Shown here: one piece after another, positions 31,906-39,965 of the stretch
Position numbering within the stretch: the first letter of the stretch is position 1
Layout: every line of letters starts with the position of its first letter
From: Kocuria sp.
GTDB lineage: Bacteria > Actinomycetota > Actinomycetes > Actinomycetales > Micrococcaceae
Direction: 5' to 3'
DNA length: 48,060 bases
Assembly (NCBI RefSeq): GCF_030536815.1
Contig: NZ_JAUNPE010000006.1
Coordinates: 2,104 to 50,163, forward strand
The notes under the pieces: generated by a model
Database searches by the model: none
Told to the model about the DNA's origin: nothing
The model's input: only the letters and a program-made list of their open reading frames with translations
Translations under genes and position numbers: made by a program

Positions 31906-33204
31906 ATGCCACACCCTCCCATGTCTTCACCCCGTAATCGGGGGAAGGATTCGCGAGCGGCGTGGATTGTGTTCGCGGTGGGGATCTTCGCCTACTTCTC
32001 CGCGGTGGCCCAGCGCACCAGCTTTGGTGTGGCATCCGTCGAAGCGGCGGATCGTTTCCAGACCGTAGCGGCGGGTCTGTCCATGTTCTCCATGATGCAG
32101 GTGCTGGTTTACGCTGCGCTCCAAGTTCCCGTGGGTGTTCTGGTAGATCGTTTCGGGCCGCGCGTCCTGATCAGCGCCGGTGCTGTGTGCATGGTGCTGG
32201 GTCAGCTGCAACTCGCCGCGGCGGAATCGGTCACCGCCGGTGTGATCGGGAGGATCCTCGTGGGCGCCGGTGATGCCGCCACGTTCGTGTGCGTCATGCG
32301 TTTGCTACCCGCGTGGTTCTCCGCCATGCGCGTCCCCATGCTGTCCCAGGTGGTCGGCATGACCGGCAACCTGGGGCAGTTGTTCTCCGTCATTCCCTTC
32401 GCGGCACTGCTCCACGCGGCCGGCTGGGTCCCGGCATTCATCACCTTGGCCTCGTTGGCGTTGTTGTCCGGCGTGCTGTCCGCGGCCCTGCTTCGGAGCG
32501 CGCCGCCGGGGGTCAATGTTCTCAATGACTCCATTTCTTTCGCGACCGTGGGTGCCACCATTAAGGAATCACTGCGGGAACCGGGTACGCAATTGGGTTT
32601 CTGGGTGCACTTCGCGGTGCAGTTCGTGGGCAACACCTTTGCCCTGATGTGGGCCTACCCCTACCTGCAGAACGCGCAGGGGCTGGACGCCACACAGGCC
32701 TCCTCGGTCATGACGGCCTTCGTGTTGGTCAACGTGGGGGTCAGCCTGGGCGTGGGTAAGCTCAGCGCGGTTTTCGCCCGGCACCGCTCCGCGCTCGCCC
32801 TGAGTTTCTGCGCGGTGATTTACGGCGGTTGGGCGCTCATGTTGTTGTGGCCCGGTGAGGCCCCCACCGCCGTGGTGTTCATCGCGGTGGGCATGCTCGC
32901 GCTGTCCTATCCGGCGTCCATGCTCGCCTTCGACATCGTGCGCAGCTTCAACCCGCCCCGTCGTGGCGGTACCGCCACCGGCCTCGCCAATGTGGGTGGG
33001 TTCATTGCGTCGTTGGCGGCCATTTACCTCACGGGCTTGGTACTGGACCTGCAGTTCGCGGCCGGGGTCTCACCGACTCTTTACGACGCCGAGGCATTCC
33101 GTCCCGCGATTGCCGCGCAGGGACTCGTGGCCGCGGTGGGCATCATCGCGGTGCTCGTCTGCACCAGGAAGGTGCGTAAGGTGCACGGCCCGCAGTCGAT
33201 TTGA
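31906..33204 (+). CDS. Major facilitator superfamily transporter
   Basis: The 432-residue product has 12 predicted helices. The loop 2-3 motif is seen as QVPVGVLVDRFGPR, the form typical of MFS exchangers, and the middle loop is VGATIKESLREPGTQLGF. Similar proteins are annotated as nitrate/nitrite, sugar-acid or hypothetical transporters; the substrate cannot be told. ATG 31906 has AAGGA nine bases upstream; a second ATG at 31921 is possible. It is the last clear gene before the DUF4192-sigA segment, and no partner enzyme lies beside it. Confidence 0.87.
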   Translation: MPHPPMSSPRNRGKDSRAAWIVFAVGIFAYFSAVAQRTSFGVASVEAADRFQTVAAGLSMFSMMQVLVYAALQVPVGVLVDRFGPRVLISAGAVCMVLGQLQLAAAESVTAGVIGRILVGAGDAATFVCVMRLLPAWFSAMRVPMLSQVVGMTGNLGQLFSVIPFAALLHAAGWVPAFITLASLALLSGVLSAALLRSAPPGVNVLNDSISFATVGATIKESLREPGTQLGFWVHFAVQFVGNTFALMWAYPYLQNAQGLDATQASSVMTAFVLVNVGVSLGVGKLSAVFARHRSALALSFCAVIYGGWALMLLWPGEAPTAVVFIAVGMLALSYPASMLAFDIVRSFNPPRRGGTATGLANVGGFIASLAAIYLTGLVLDLQFAAGVSPTLYDAEAFRPAIAAQGLVAAVGIIAVLVCTRKVRKVHGPQSI

Positions 33205-33344
33205 GCGCGACGCGTTCGAGTTGGTTGCGCGGGGCACGGCATACGGGCTCCACAGGTCCCCTTCCATAAGTTTTCGAGGCCGCGGACCCCACATTTCGAC
33301 GCCGCCGCGGGGCGAGTTGCGCCCGCCGCGCGGATCGTGGGGGC

Positions 33345-34718
33345 ATGACCCTCCTCAATGATCCTCAAGAGCCCGTCAAGATCCGCTGCGACGAAGACCT
33401 CCTGGCGCTGATCCCGCATCAACTGGGGTACGAGCCGCGTAATTGTGCCGTTCTCTTCATCCCCGTCGCCAGCGGGGGTGCGCTGTGCCTGAAGCTGCCC
33501 ACTCCCAACGGGAGCGAGGATCTTGCGGAGTACGCACAGCAACTGACCGAGGTCACCGCGACCACGGGCCACGTCCATCAAGCAACGGTTGTGGTGTATT
33601 CGGATGCGGCCGTGGTCCCGCAACCGGAGGCGGATTTCTTCCGCGCCGCGTGGCTCGGGTTGGCCGTCGAGGATTCGGGGATGCGCACCACCGGTGGTTT
33701 CGTCGTGGGTCCCGAGCACTGGTGGAACCTCCAACGATTCGACGAGCCACAACCACGGAGCGGTATCAAGGACAGCCAGCTCAATGCCCACATGGTGACA
33801 CTGGGCAGCTGTTTCCATCAGCTGACCCCGGAGCAACCGGGGCGGGTGCCGGACGCACTGAGACATCGATCCTCCGGGTTTCTCGCCGCACTGGGTCGGC
33901 TGACCGAGGGCCCGGATGTCAGGCCGACCGAGGACGAGGTCCCCGAAGACTTCGGGGCCGTGACCGGCGGCACCCAGCACGAATGGGTGGACGACGAGGT
34001 GCGCTATGAGTTCCGGGCGCCGGCCTGCTACGAACGGGATCTCAGACGCTGGCAGGATGCCGTCGCGGCGCTGAATTCCGGAGGCGGCGACTGGCCCATT
34101 GCGTTGTCGAGCCTTACCGATCAGCATCTCGCCGGGCTTGTGATCTCTTTGAATCACAGCATCACCCGTGACGCGATCTTCTACTCCTGGTTGACCGGGG
34201 ACCAGGACAGGGCGATCCGAGCTCACAAAGGATTGCAAGCGTCCTTACGGGACGTTTTGTCACTTCCGGTGCCGGCCACCGAGTGCCGCGCTGCGGCTGA
34301 AGACATCGCCGAGGGGCTGTGCTGCGCCCATGCGGTGCTGGGGCAGTGGGAATCCGTTCCTGACTGGGCCACCGTGGAGGCCGCGTACCGGATCCTCGAG
34401 GGACTGGACCTGATGCTGACTCACGGGTTGGAAGCGGCCGGGGCCCCTCGGGGGCGAGACAGCCGATGCGTCGAGGGTCACGCGGATGTGGTCTCGGCAC
34501 GCGCCCAAGTGGAGGTGTACAGAGGCCGTGCCTTCACCGCCATGGGGCTGTTGGATCGCAGTACCGCGATAGCCGAGGATCGGGAGGCAGCCAGGACCGT
34601 GCGCCGTCGCCTGGACCTCCAGGACATCCCGTGGTGGAGCACCGACCCCCGGACGGCTTGGCCCGGAGACCGTTGGTGGGCCAAGCGCACTGCCGCCCGC
34701 CACGCTCACGAAAATTAA
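33345..34718 (+). CDS. DUF4192 protein
   Basis: This 457-residue cytoplasmic protein belongs to the actinobacterial DUF4192 family of unknown function. The N-terminal domain begins with [29 protein letters not shown], a conserved family opening. The middle part has a [11 protein letters not shown] segment, and the C-terminal half is helical with several TPR-like stretches ([37 protein letters not shown]). No catalytic motif was recognised. The start ATG has only a G-run directly before it. It sits immediately upstream of sigA, as in related genomes. Confidence 0.82.
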   Translation: MTLLNDPQEPVKIRCDEDLLALIPHQLGYEPRNCAVLFIPVASGGALCLKLPTPNGSEDLAEYAQQLTEVTATTGHVHQATVVVYSDAAVVPQPEADFFRAAWLGLAVEDSGMRTTGGFVVGPEHWWNLQRFDEPQPRSGIKDSQLNAHMVTLGSCFHQLTPEQPGRVPDALRHRSSGFLAALGRLTEGPDVRPTEDEVPEDFGAVTGGTQHEWVDDEVRYEFRAPACYERDLRRWQDAVAALNSGGGDWPIALSSLTDQHLAGLVISLNHSITRDAIFYSWLTGDQDRAIRAHKGLQASLRDVLSLPVPATECRAAAEDIAEGLCCAHAVLGQWESVPDWATVEAAYRILEGLDLMLTHGLEAAGAPRGRDSRCVEGHADVVSARAQVEVYRGRAFTAMGLLDRSTAIAEDREAARTVRRRLDLQDIPWWSTDPRTAWPGDRWWAKRTAARHAHEN

Positions 34719-34730
34719 TGAAGAAGAACC

Positions 34731-34757
34731 GGGAACAAAACCGGGGGCATGTATGTT
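34731..34757 (+). promoter_or_regulatory. SigR/SigH-type promoter upstream of sigA
   Basis: GGGAAC (34731-34736) is followed by exactly 18 bases and GTT (34755-34757), the pattern of thiol-stress ECF sigma factors. The same place also reads TATGTT, a possible vegetative -10. The leader to the chosen sigA start would be about 120 bases. In Streptomyces, hrdB is reported to have a SigR-dependent promoter. Confidence 0.55.
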
Positions 34758-34884
34758 GGCTCAACTAGGACCCTTCTCGTCCGGGCGGCAGCAATGCCGG
34801 GAAACCGGGCTTGACAGGGTCATAGGCGCGTTCACCACACATGGTGACAATGCACCTCGCGACCGGTTCAACGAAAGGTTCTCA

Positions 34885-36456
34885 GTGTCACCTGCTGCAA
34901 GCAAGACCGCGAACGAGTCCACGGTCTCTGAGGAGTCAACGGACTCCGCACAGAAGACCACTCAGGCCAGCACCGGCCGGGCGAGTACCAGCGGTGCGGC
35001 GAAGAAGACCACGGCGGCCAAGAAAACCGCCGCGAAAAAGACCACGGCCGCGAGGAAGACGACCGCGGCCAAAAAGACCACCGCCGCGAAGTCCACCGCT
35101 GCCAAGACCCCGGCGACCAAGTCGACCGCGGCGAAGAGCACGGCCACCAAGGTCGCTGCGGCCAAGGCCGCTCACACCGAGGACACCGTTGAGGTCGAGG
35201 AGGCGGAGGCAACTCCCGCCAAGACCACGCGCACCCGCAAGCCGGCCACCAAGACCACCGGCACCGCCCGTAAGCCGAAGACTGCCACGGCAACCGCAAC
35301 GGGTCGGGGCCGTAAGAAGACCGCCGACGCTTCCGGGACCGCCGAGGCAGACGAAGAACTGCTCGCCAATCACGATGAAGCGATCGAGGACGAGCGGGAT
35401 TCGGACGAAGCAGAATCGGCGCAGGCCAGCCCGGAAGAGTCCGCACCCCGCATGAAGGGCCGCGAGGACAAGACCGCCCGCGGGTTCGTGCTCACCAGCA
35501 ACGACGAGGACGATGCCCCCGCACAGCAGGTCATTGCCGCCGGTGCCACCGCGGACCCCGTCAAGGATTACCTCAAGCAGATCGGTAAGGTCGCACTGCT
35601 CAACGCGGAGCAAGAGGTTGATCTTGCACTGCGCATCGAGGCGGGCCTGTTCGCCGAACATAAATTCGCGGACGAGCAGGAGTCCATGGACGCCGAGACC
35701 CGCCGAGCCTATCGCTGGGTGATTCACGACGGCCGACGCGCCAAGAATCACCTGCTGGAAGCCAACCTGCGTTTGGTGGTTTCCCTCGCCAAGCGCTACA
35801 CCGGCCGCGGCATGCTGTTCCTGGACCTGATTCAGGAAGGCAACCTGGGTTTGATCCGCGCCGTCGAGAAATTCGACTACACCAAGGGCTTCAAGTTCTC
35901 CACGTACGCGACGTGGTGGATCCGTCAGGCCATCACCCGCGCCATGGCGGACCAGGCCCGCACCATTCGTATCCCGGTGCACATGGTCGAGGTCATCAAC
36001 AAGCTGGCTCGCGTGCAGCGCCAAATGCTCCAGGACCTGGGTCGCGAACCCACCCCGGAGGAACTCGCCAATGAGCTGGACATGACCCCTGAAAAGGTCG
36101 TGGAGGTTCAGAAGTACGGCCGCGAGCCCATTTCATTGCACACCCCGCTCGGTGAGGACGGTGATTCTGAGTTCGGCGATCTCATCGAGGACTCCGAGGC
36201 CGTGGTTCCCGCGGATGCCGTGTCCTTCACCCTGCTCCAGGAGCAGTTGCACTCCGTGCTGGACACCCTGTCCGAACGTGAAGCCGGTGTCGTGGCCATG
36301 CGTTTCGGTCTGACCGACGGTCAGCCCAAGACCCTGGACGAGATCGGCAAGGTCTACGGGGTCACTCGTGAGCGGATTCGCCAGATAGAGTCCAAGACCA
36401 TGTCCAAACTCCGCCACCCGTCGCGCTCGCAGGTGCTGCGGGACTACCTGGACTGA
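34885..36456 (+). CDS. sigA: Primary RNA polymerase sigma factor SigA
   Basis: This is the housekeeping sigma-70 factor. With GTG 34885 as start it has 523 residues. The first 220 are a low-complexity basic and then acidic extension (repeats of the KKTTAAK type, then EEADEE-like stretches). Region 1.2 begins near [13 protein letters not shown]. Regions 2.1-2.4 contain [14 protein letters not shown] [16 protein letters not shown] and [20 protein letters not shown]. Region 4 is [20 protein letters not shown]. The start is supported by AAAGG seven bases upstream; the longer frame from 34753 overlaps the promoter. It is followed 32 bases on by the menaquinone methyltransferase gene. Confidence 0.95.
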   Translation: MSPAASKTANESTVSEESTDSAQKTTQASTGRASTSGAAKKTTAAKKTAAKKTTAARKTTAAKKTTAAKSTAAKTPATKSTAAKSTATKVAAAKAAHTEDTVEVEEAEATPAKTTRTRKPATKTTGTARKPKTATATATGRGRKKTADASGTAEADEELLANHDEAIEDERDSDEAESAQASPEESAPRMKGREDKTARGFVLTSNDEDDAPAQQVIAAGATADPVKDYLKQIGKVALLNAEQEVDLALRIEAGLFAEHKFADEQESMDAETRRAYRWVIHDGRRAKNHLLEANLRLVVSLAKRYTGRGMLFLDLIQEGNLGLIRAVEKFDYTKGFKFSTYATWWIRQAITRAMADQARTIRIPVHMVEVINKLARVQRQMLQDLGREPTPEELANELDMTPEKVVEVQKYGREPISLHTPLGEDGDSEFGDLIEDSEAVVPADAVSFTLLQEQLHSVLDTLSEREAGVVAMRFGLTDGQPKTLDEIGKVYGVTRERIRQIESKTMSKLRHPSRSQVLRDYLD

Positions 36457-36488
36457 TCCGGTACGCCATGGTGAATCAGGAGTACTCC

Positions 36489-37175
36489 ATGACGTCCCAG
36501 GACGGTCGTGTCCAGAGCATGTTCAACCGGGTGAACCGCAGTTACGACCGGGTCAACGCGCTCATGACCATGGGCCGGCACGCACAGTGGTGCCGAGAGG
36601 TGGCCAAGCGCGCGGACCTGGCCGTGACCGGGCGGCTGCTGGACATCGCGACCGGCACGGGCGAAATCGCCCTGGCCGCGCGGCGTCGTTACCCCGGCGC
36701 GGAAATCTACGGTGTGGACTTCTCCGAGAACATGCTTGCGGAAGCGCGTCGGAAGCCCGGTGCCGAAAACATCGAGTGGGAGTTCGCGGATGCCCATCAG
36801 TTGCGCTTCGAGGACGAATCCTTTGATGCCGTGACTCACGGATACCTGCTCCGAAACGTCAGTGACGTGGAGCGGGTGCTCCGGGAGCAGTACCGGGTGT
36901 TGAAACCGGGCGGCCGCGTGGTGGTGCTGGAGACCTCGCCCCCGCGCGGACTCCTCAAGCTGGTGCTGTCCGCCGGGATGAGCGTGGTCCTCCCGCTGCT
37001 GGGTCAGCTCATCGCCAAGGATCGCGAGGCTTACACCTACCTCAAGAGTTCCACCCTCGGATTCATGACGCCGGACGAGGTCGCCCGGGTCATGGAGCGC
37101 GTGGGATTCCGCGGGGTCGACTGGTCCACCAAGTACTTCGGCACGAACGTGATCATGTGGGGTCACAAACCCTGA
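36489..37175 (+). CDS. menG: Demethylmenaquinone methyltransferase (UbiE/MenG)
   Basis: This SAM-dependent methyltransferase performs the last step of menaquinone synthesis, which fits an aerobic actinobacterium. The 228 residues contain the SAM loop LLDIATGTGEIAL, the family motif YGVDFSENML, and the second UbiE motif RNVSDVERVLREQYRVLKPGG. I chose ATG 36489 because AGGAG is six bases upstream; an in-frame ATG at 36468 adds seven residues. It follows sigA closely and may be co-transcribed. A 40-bp palindromic terminator ends the unit. Confidence 0.92.
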   Translation: MTSQDGRVQSMFNRVNRSYDRVNALMTMGRHAQWCREVAKRADLAVTGRLLDIATGTGEIALAARRRYPGAEIYGVDFSENMLAEARRKPGAENIEWEFADAHQLRFEDESFDAVTHGYLLRNVSDVERVLREQYRVLKPGGRVVVLETSPPRGLLKLVLSAGMSVVLPLLGQLIAKDREAYTYLKSSTLGFMTPDEVARVMERVGFRGVDWSTKYFGTNVIMWGHKP

Positions 37176-37200
37176 TCCGGAGTCCGGCAGGGGATAGCGA

Positions 37201-37240
37201 AAGACCGGGGCACGCACCGTACGGTGCGTGCCCCGGTCTT
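37201..37240. terminator. 40-bp perfect palindrome, bidirectional terminator
   Basis: The 20-bp arms (37201-37220 with 37221-37240, starting AAGACCGGGGC) are exactly complementary. On the plus strand GCTTC follows. It lies between menG and the converging DUF7455 gene. Confidence 0.8.
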
Positions 37241-37259
37241 GCTTCAACCGTGGGAAACC

Positions 37260-37463
37260 TCAGGAGGCTCCCAGGTGCTCCGTTTCGTCCTGCCAAGTGG
37301 CAGCCAGCGGGCGCAGCTTGCCCTCGTTCTTGCGCGCGTGGTGCGCGCAGAAGAGCAGTTGACCGCCGGTGCTTTCGAGGACCACGCGGACGTATGCCTG
37401 GGCGCCGCAGGCGTCACAGCGGTGGGTCGCGTTGAGTTCACGCGTCTCGAGTGTCGCGTTCAT
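37260..37463 (-). CDS. DUF7455 small zinc-finger-like protein
   Basis: This is a 67-residue protein starting MNATLETREL, with ATG 37463 chosen because AAGGAGGA stands directly upstream at normal spacing. A CDAC pair and a CAHH pair form a probable zinc site (Cys2-Cys/His). It matches the DUF7455 family of small actinobacterial proteins found between sigA and the topoisomerase IV genes. The function is unknown. It is divergent from parE with a 231-base spacer. Confidence 0.85.
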   Translation of the reverse strand: MNATLETRELNATHRCDACGAQAYVRVVLESTGGQLLFCAHHARKNEGKLRPLAATWQDETEHLGAS

Positions 37464-37637
37464 GAGATCCTCCTTACGGATACAGGGTCTGTAATCCCAC
37501 CTCGCGGTGCAATCACGGTGCGCAGTTGATTCCGGAAACCAACACTGCAGCACGTATCAATAGAACCAAAGGTAGACCCGATTACTTCCCCGGGAACAGT
37601 GGTTTCGCCCACCGCGCACAATGTCGGTGCCGCGGTC

Positions 37638-37643
37638 TAAAGT
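37638..37643 (+). promoter_or_regulatory. Probable -10 box of parE
   Basis: TAAAGT lies about 52 bases upstream of the parE GTG. A clear -35 hexamer is not seen. Confidence 0.4.
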
Positions 37644-37694
37644 GGGGGAGTCCCACCCGCGCCCTCAAGCCAGACACTCGGGAGATTCAGCACC

Positions 37695-39803
37695 GTGACA
37701 CCCACTCGTTCCGAATACAATGCCCGGCACCTTTCCGTTCTGGAGGGCCTGGAAGCGGTGCGCAAGCGCCCGGGTATGTACATCGGTTCCACCGACTCCC
37801 GCGGGCTCATGCACTGCATGTGGGAAATCATCGACAACTCGGTGGACGAGGCGCTGGCGGGTTACGGGCAGAACATCACCGTGATCCTGCACAAGGACGG
37901 TTGCGTGGAGGTCCACGATGACGGCCGCGGTATCCCCATTGACAAGGAACCCCGCACAGGTCTCACGGGTGTCGAGGTGGTGTTCACCAAACTGCATGCC
38001 GGCGGTAAGTTCGGCGGCGGTTCCTACACCGCCTCGGGCGGTCTGCACGGTGTGGGTGCCTCGGTGGTCAATGCCTTGTCCTCGCGTCTGGACGTGCAAG
38101 TGGATCGCGGTGGCAAGACCTATCAAATGTCCTTCAAACGCGGTGAGCCAGGTATTTTCACGGACAAGGGTGCGCCGTCACCGAATGCTCCGTTCGAGGC
38201 GTTCACGGACAACTCCGAACTCAAGATCGCGGGTAAGGCCAAGCGCGGAGTCACGGGCACGCGGATCCGGTACTGGGCCGACGAACAGATTTTCACCCCG
38301 GACGCCAAGTTCTCCACGGAGGAGCTGGTGCGCCGTGCACGCCAAACCGCGTTCCTGATCCCGGGGCTACAGATCACTGTCCGTGATGAACGGCTTCTCG
38401 CCGGAACACCGGGGGAAAACGGGCCTCACACGGAGGTGTTCCAGTACGACGGCGGTATCTCCGAATTCGCCGAGTTCCTCGCCATTGACGCGCCGGTCAC
38501 CGATGTGTGGCGGCTGCAGGGCCAGGGCAGCTTCACGGAGCGCGTCCCGGTCCTGGATGACACCGGACGCGCTCAATTGCAGGACGTGGAACGCGTGTGC
38601 GAAGTGGATGTCGCACTGAGGTGGGGGGTCGGCTACGACACCACCGTGCGCTCGTTCGTCAACATTATTTCCACGCCCAAGGGTGGTACGCACCTGTCCG
38701 GTTTTGAAACGGCACTGCTGAAGACCATCCGTAAACAAGTGGATGCCAACGCGCGCAAACTCAAGGTCGGCAACGACAAACTCGAAAAGGACGACGTCCT
38801 GGCGGGCCTCACCGCCGTGCTCACGGTTCGCCTGGCCGAACCGCAGTTCGAGGGTCAAACCAAGGAAGTTCTGGGCACCCCCGCGGTACGTCAGATCGTC
38901 TCCAAGGTCGTGGAGTCGCAACTGACCCAGCAGCTGACATCGAAGAAACGCGATGACAAGGCGCAGGTCAGCCAGGTGCTGGACAAAGTGGTAGCGGAAA
39001 TGAAGTCCCGGATCTCGGCGCGCGTGCACAAGGAGACCCAGCGGCGCAAGAACGCGCTGGAAACTTCGTCCATGCCCACCAAGCTGGTGGAATGCCGCTC
39101 CGCGGACGTGAGCCGGTCCGAGTTGTTCATCGTAGAGGGCGATTCCGCCCTGGGCACGGCCCGGTTGGCCCGCAATTCCAACTACCAGGCGTTGCTGCCC
39201 ATCCGCGGAAAAATTCTCAACGTCCAGAAAGCATCCATCACGGATATGCTCGCCAACACCGAGTGCGCCGCGTTGATTCAGGTGATCGGTGCGGGATCGG
39301 GACGCAGTTTCGACGTGGACGCCGCTCGCTACGGCAAGGTCATCATGATGACCGACGCGGATGTGGACGGGGCGCACATCCGCACCCTGCTTCTCACACT
39401 CTTTTACCGTTACATGCGCCCGCTCGTTGAGGCCGGGCGCGTTTACGCCGCGGTTCCGCCGCTGCATCGCGTGGAGATCATCAATCCCGGTTCCAAGGCC
39501 AACGAGATGGTGTACACGTACTCGGAACGCGAACTCGAAACCCTGCTGGGCAGCCTGGAGGAGCAGGACCGCCGGTACAAGGAACCCATCCAGCGCTACA
39601 AGGGCCTGGGCGAGATGGATGCCGATCAATTGGCGGAGACCACCATGGACATCCGGCACCGCGTGCTGCGCCGGGTCAGGGTATCGGACGCCGAGGCCGC
39701 CGAACACGCGTTCTCCCTGCTCATGGGGTCCCAGGTGGCTCCGCGCAAGGACTTCATCGTGGCCGGCGCCGCACAGCTGGATCAGGACCGCATCGACGCC
39801 TGA
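37695..39803 (+). CDS. parE: DNA topoisomerase IV subunit B
   Basis: This is the ATPase subunit of a type IIA topoisomerase that unlinks daughter chromosomes. The 702-residue protein has the ATP site IIDNSVDEALAG, DDGRGIPI and GGLHGVGASVVNALS, and the metal-binding toprim motifs VEGDSALG and TDADVDGAHI, with PIRGKILNV between. I call it ParE rather than GyrB because it lies next to sigA and faces parC, the usual actinobacterial layout; GyrB sits beside dnaA/recF. The start is GTG with a GGGAG upstream. Aminocoumarin-type inhibitors bind this domain. Confidence 0.92.
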   Translation: MTPTRSEYNARHLSVLEGLEAVRKRPGMYIGSTDSRGLMHCMWEIIDNSVDEALAGYGQNITVILHKDGCVEVHDDGRGIPIDKEPRTGLTGVEVVFTKLHAGGKFGGGSYTASGGLHGVGASVVNALSSRLDVQVDRGGKTYQMSFKRGEPGIFTDKGAPSPNAPFEAFTDNSELKIAGKAKRGVTGTRIRYWADEQIFTPDAKFSTEELVRRARQTAFLIPGLQITVRDERLLAGTPGENGPHTEVFQYDGGISEFAEFLAIDAPVTDVWRLQGQGSFTERVPVLDDTGRAQLQDVERVCEVDVALRWGVGYDTTVRSFVNIISTPKGGTHLSGFETALLKTIRKQVDANARKLKVGNDKLEKDDVLAGLTAVLTVRLAEPQFEGQTKEVLGTPAVRQIVSKVVESQLTQQLTSKKRDDKAQVSQVLDKVVAEMKSRISARVHKETQRRKNALETSSMPTKLVECRSADVSRSELFIVEGDSALGTARLARNSNYQALLPIRGKILNVQKASITDMLANTECAALIQVIGAGSGRSFDVDAARYGKVIMMTDADVDGAHIRTLLLTLFYRYMRPLVEAGRVYAAVPPLHRVEIINPGSKANEMVYTYSERELETLLGSLEEQDRRYKEPIQRYKGLGEMDADQLAETTMDIRHRVLRRVRVSDAEAAEHAFSLLMGSQVAPRKDFIVAGAAQLDQDRIDA

Positions 39804-39908
39804 TCCGGGAGAAAGGCATCAGCGTCGGGGGACAGGAACAACTGTGTCGTGACGTAGCTGCGATTTGAGCCACGGCTGGACGAGCAGTCGACACCCGCGC
39901 CACGAACC

Positions 39909-39944
39909 GCGCCCCGAATCTTCCACGCGGAAGATGCGGGGCGC
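39909..39944. terminator. Bidirectional terminator between parE and parC
   Basis: GCGCCCCG plus ATCTTCC pair with GGAAGAT plus CGGGGCGC, with one A-G mismatch and a four-base loop. It serves both converging genes. Confidence 0.7.
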
Positions 39945-39965
39945 ACTCGTTCGCTACGAGGCGGC

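Noticed and set aside
34811..34816. Perfect TTGACA near sigA as a -35 box
   Set aside because: No TANNNT lies 16-18 bases downstream, so a promoter could not be supported.
34753..34884. Longer sigA start ([10 protein letters not shown])
   Set aside because: The extra 44 residues span the promoter and lack a ribosome site, while GTG 34885 has one.
37564..37588. GGGAAG-N18-GTT on the minus strand as a SigR-type promoter for the DUF7455 gene
   Set aside because: The fifth base is G rather than T or C, and it lies about 100 bases upstream; the match is too weak.
37695..39803. Calling the topoisomerase subunits GyrB and GyrA
   Set aside because: They lie beside sigA and face each other, the layout of actinobacterial parE and parC, and no dnaA, dnaN or recF is near.
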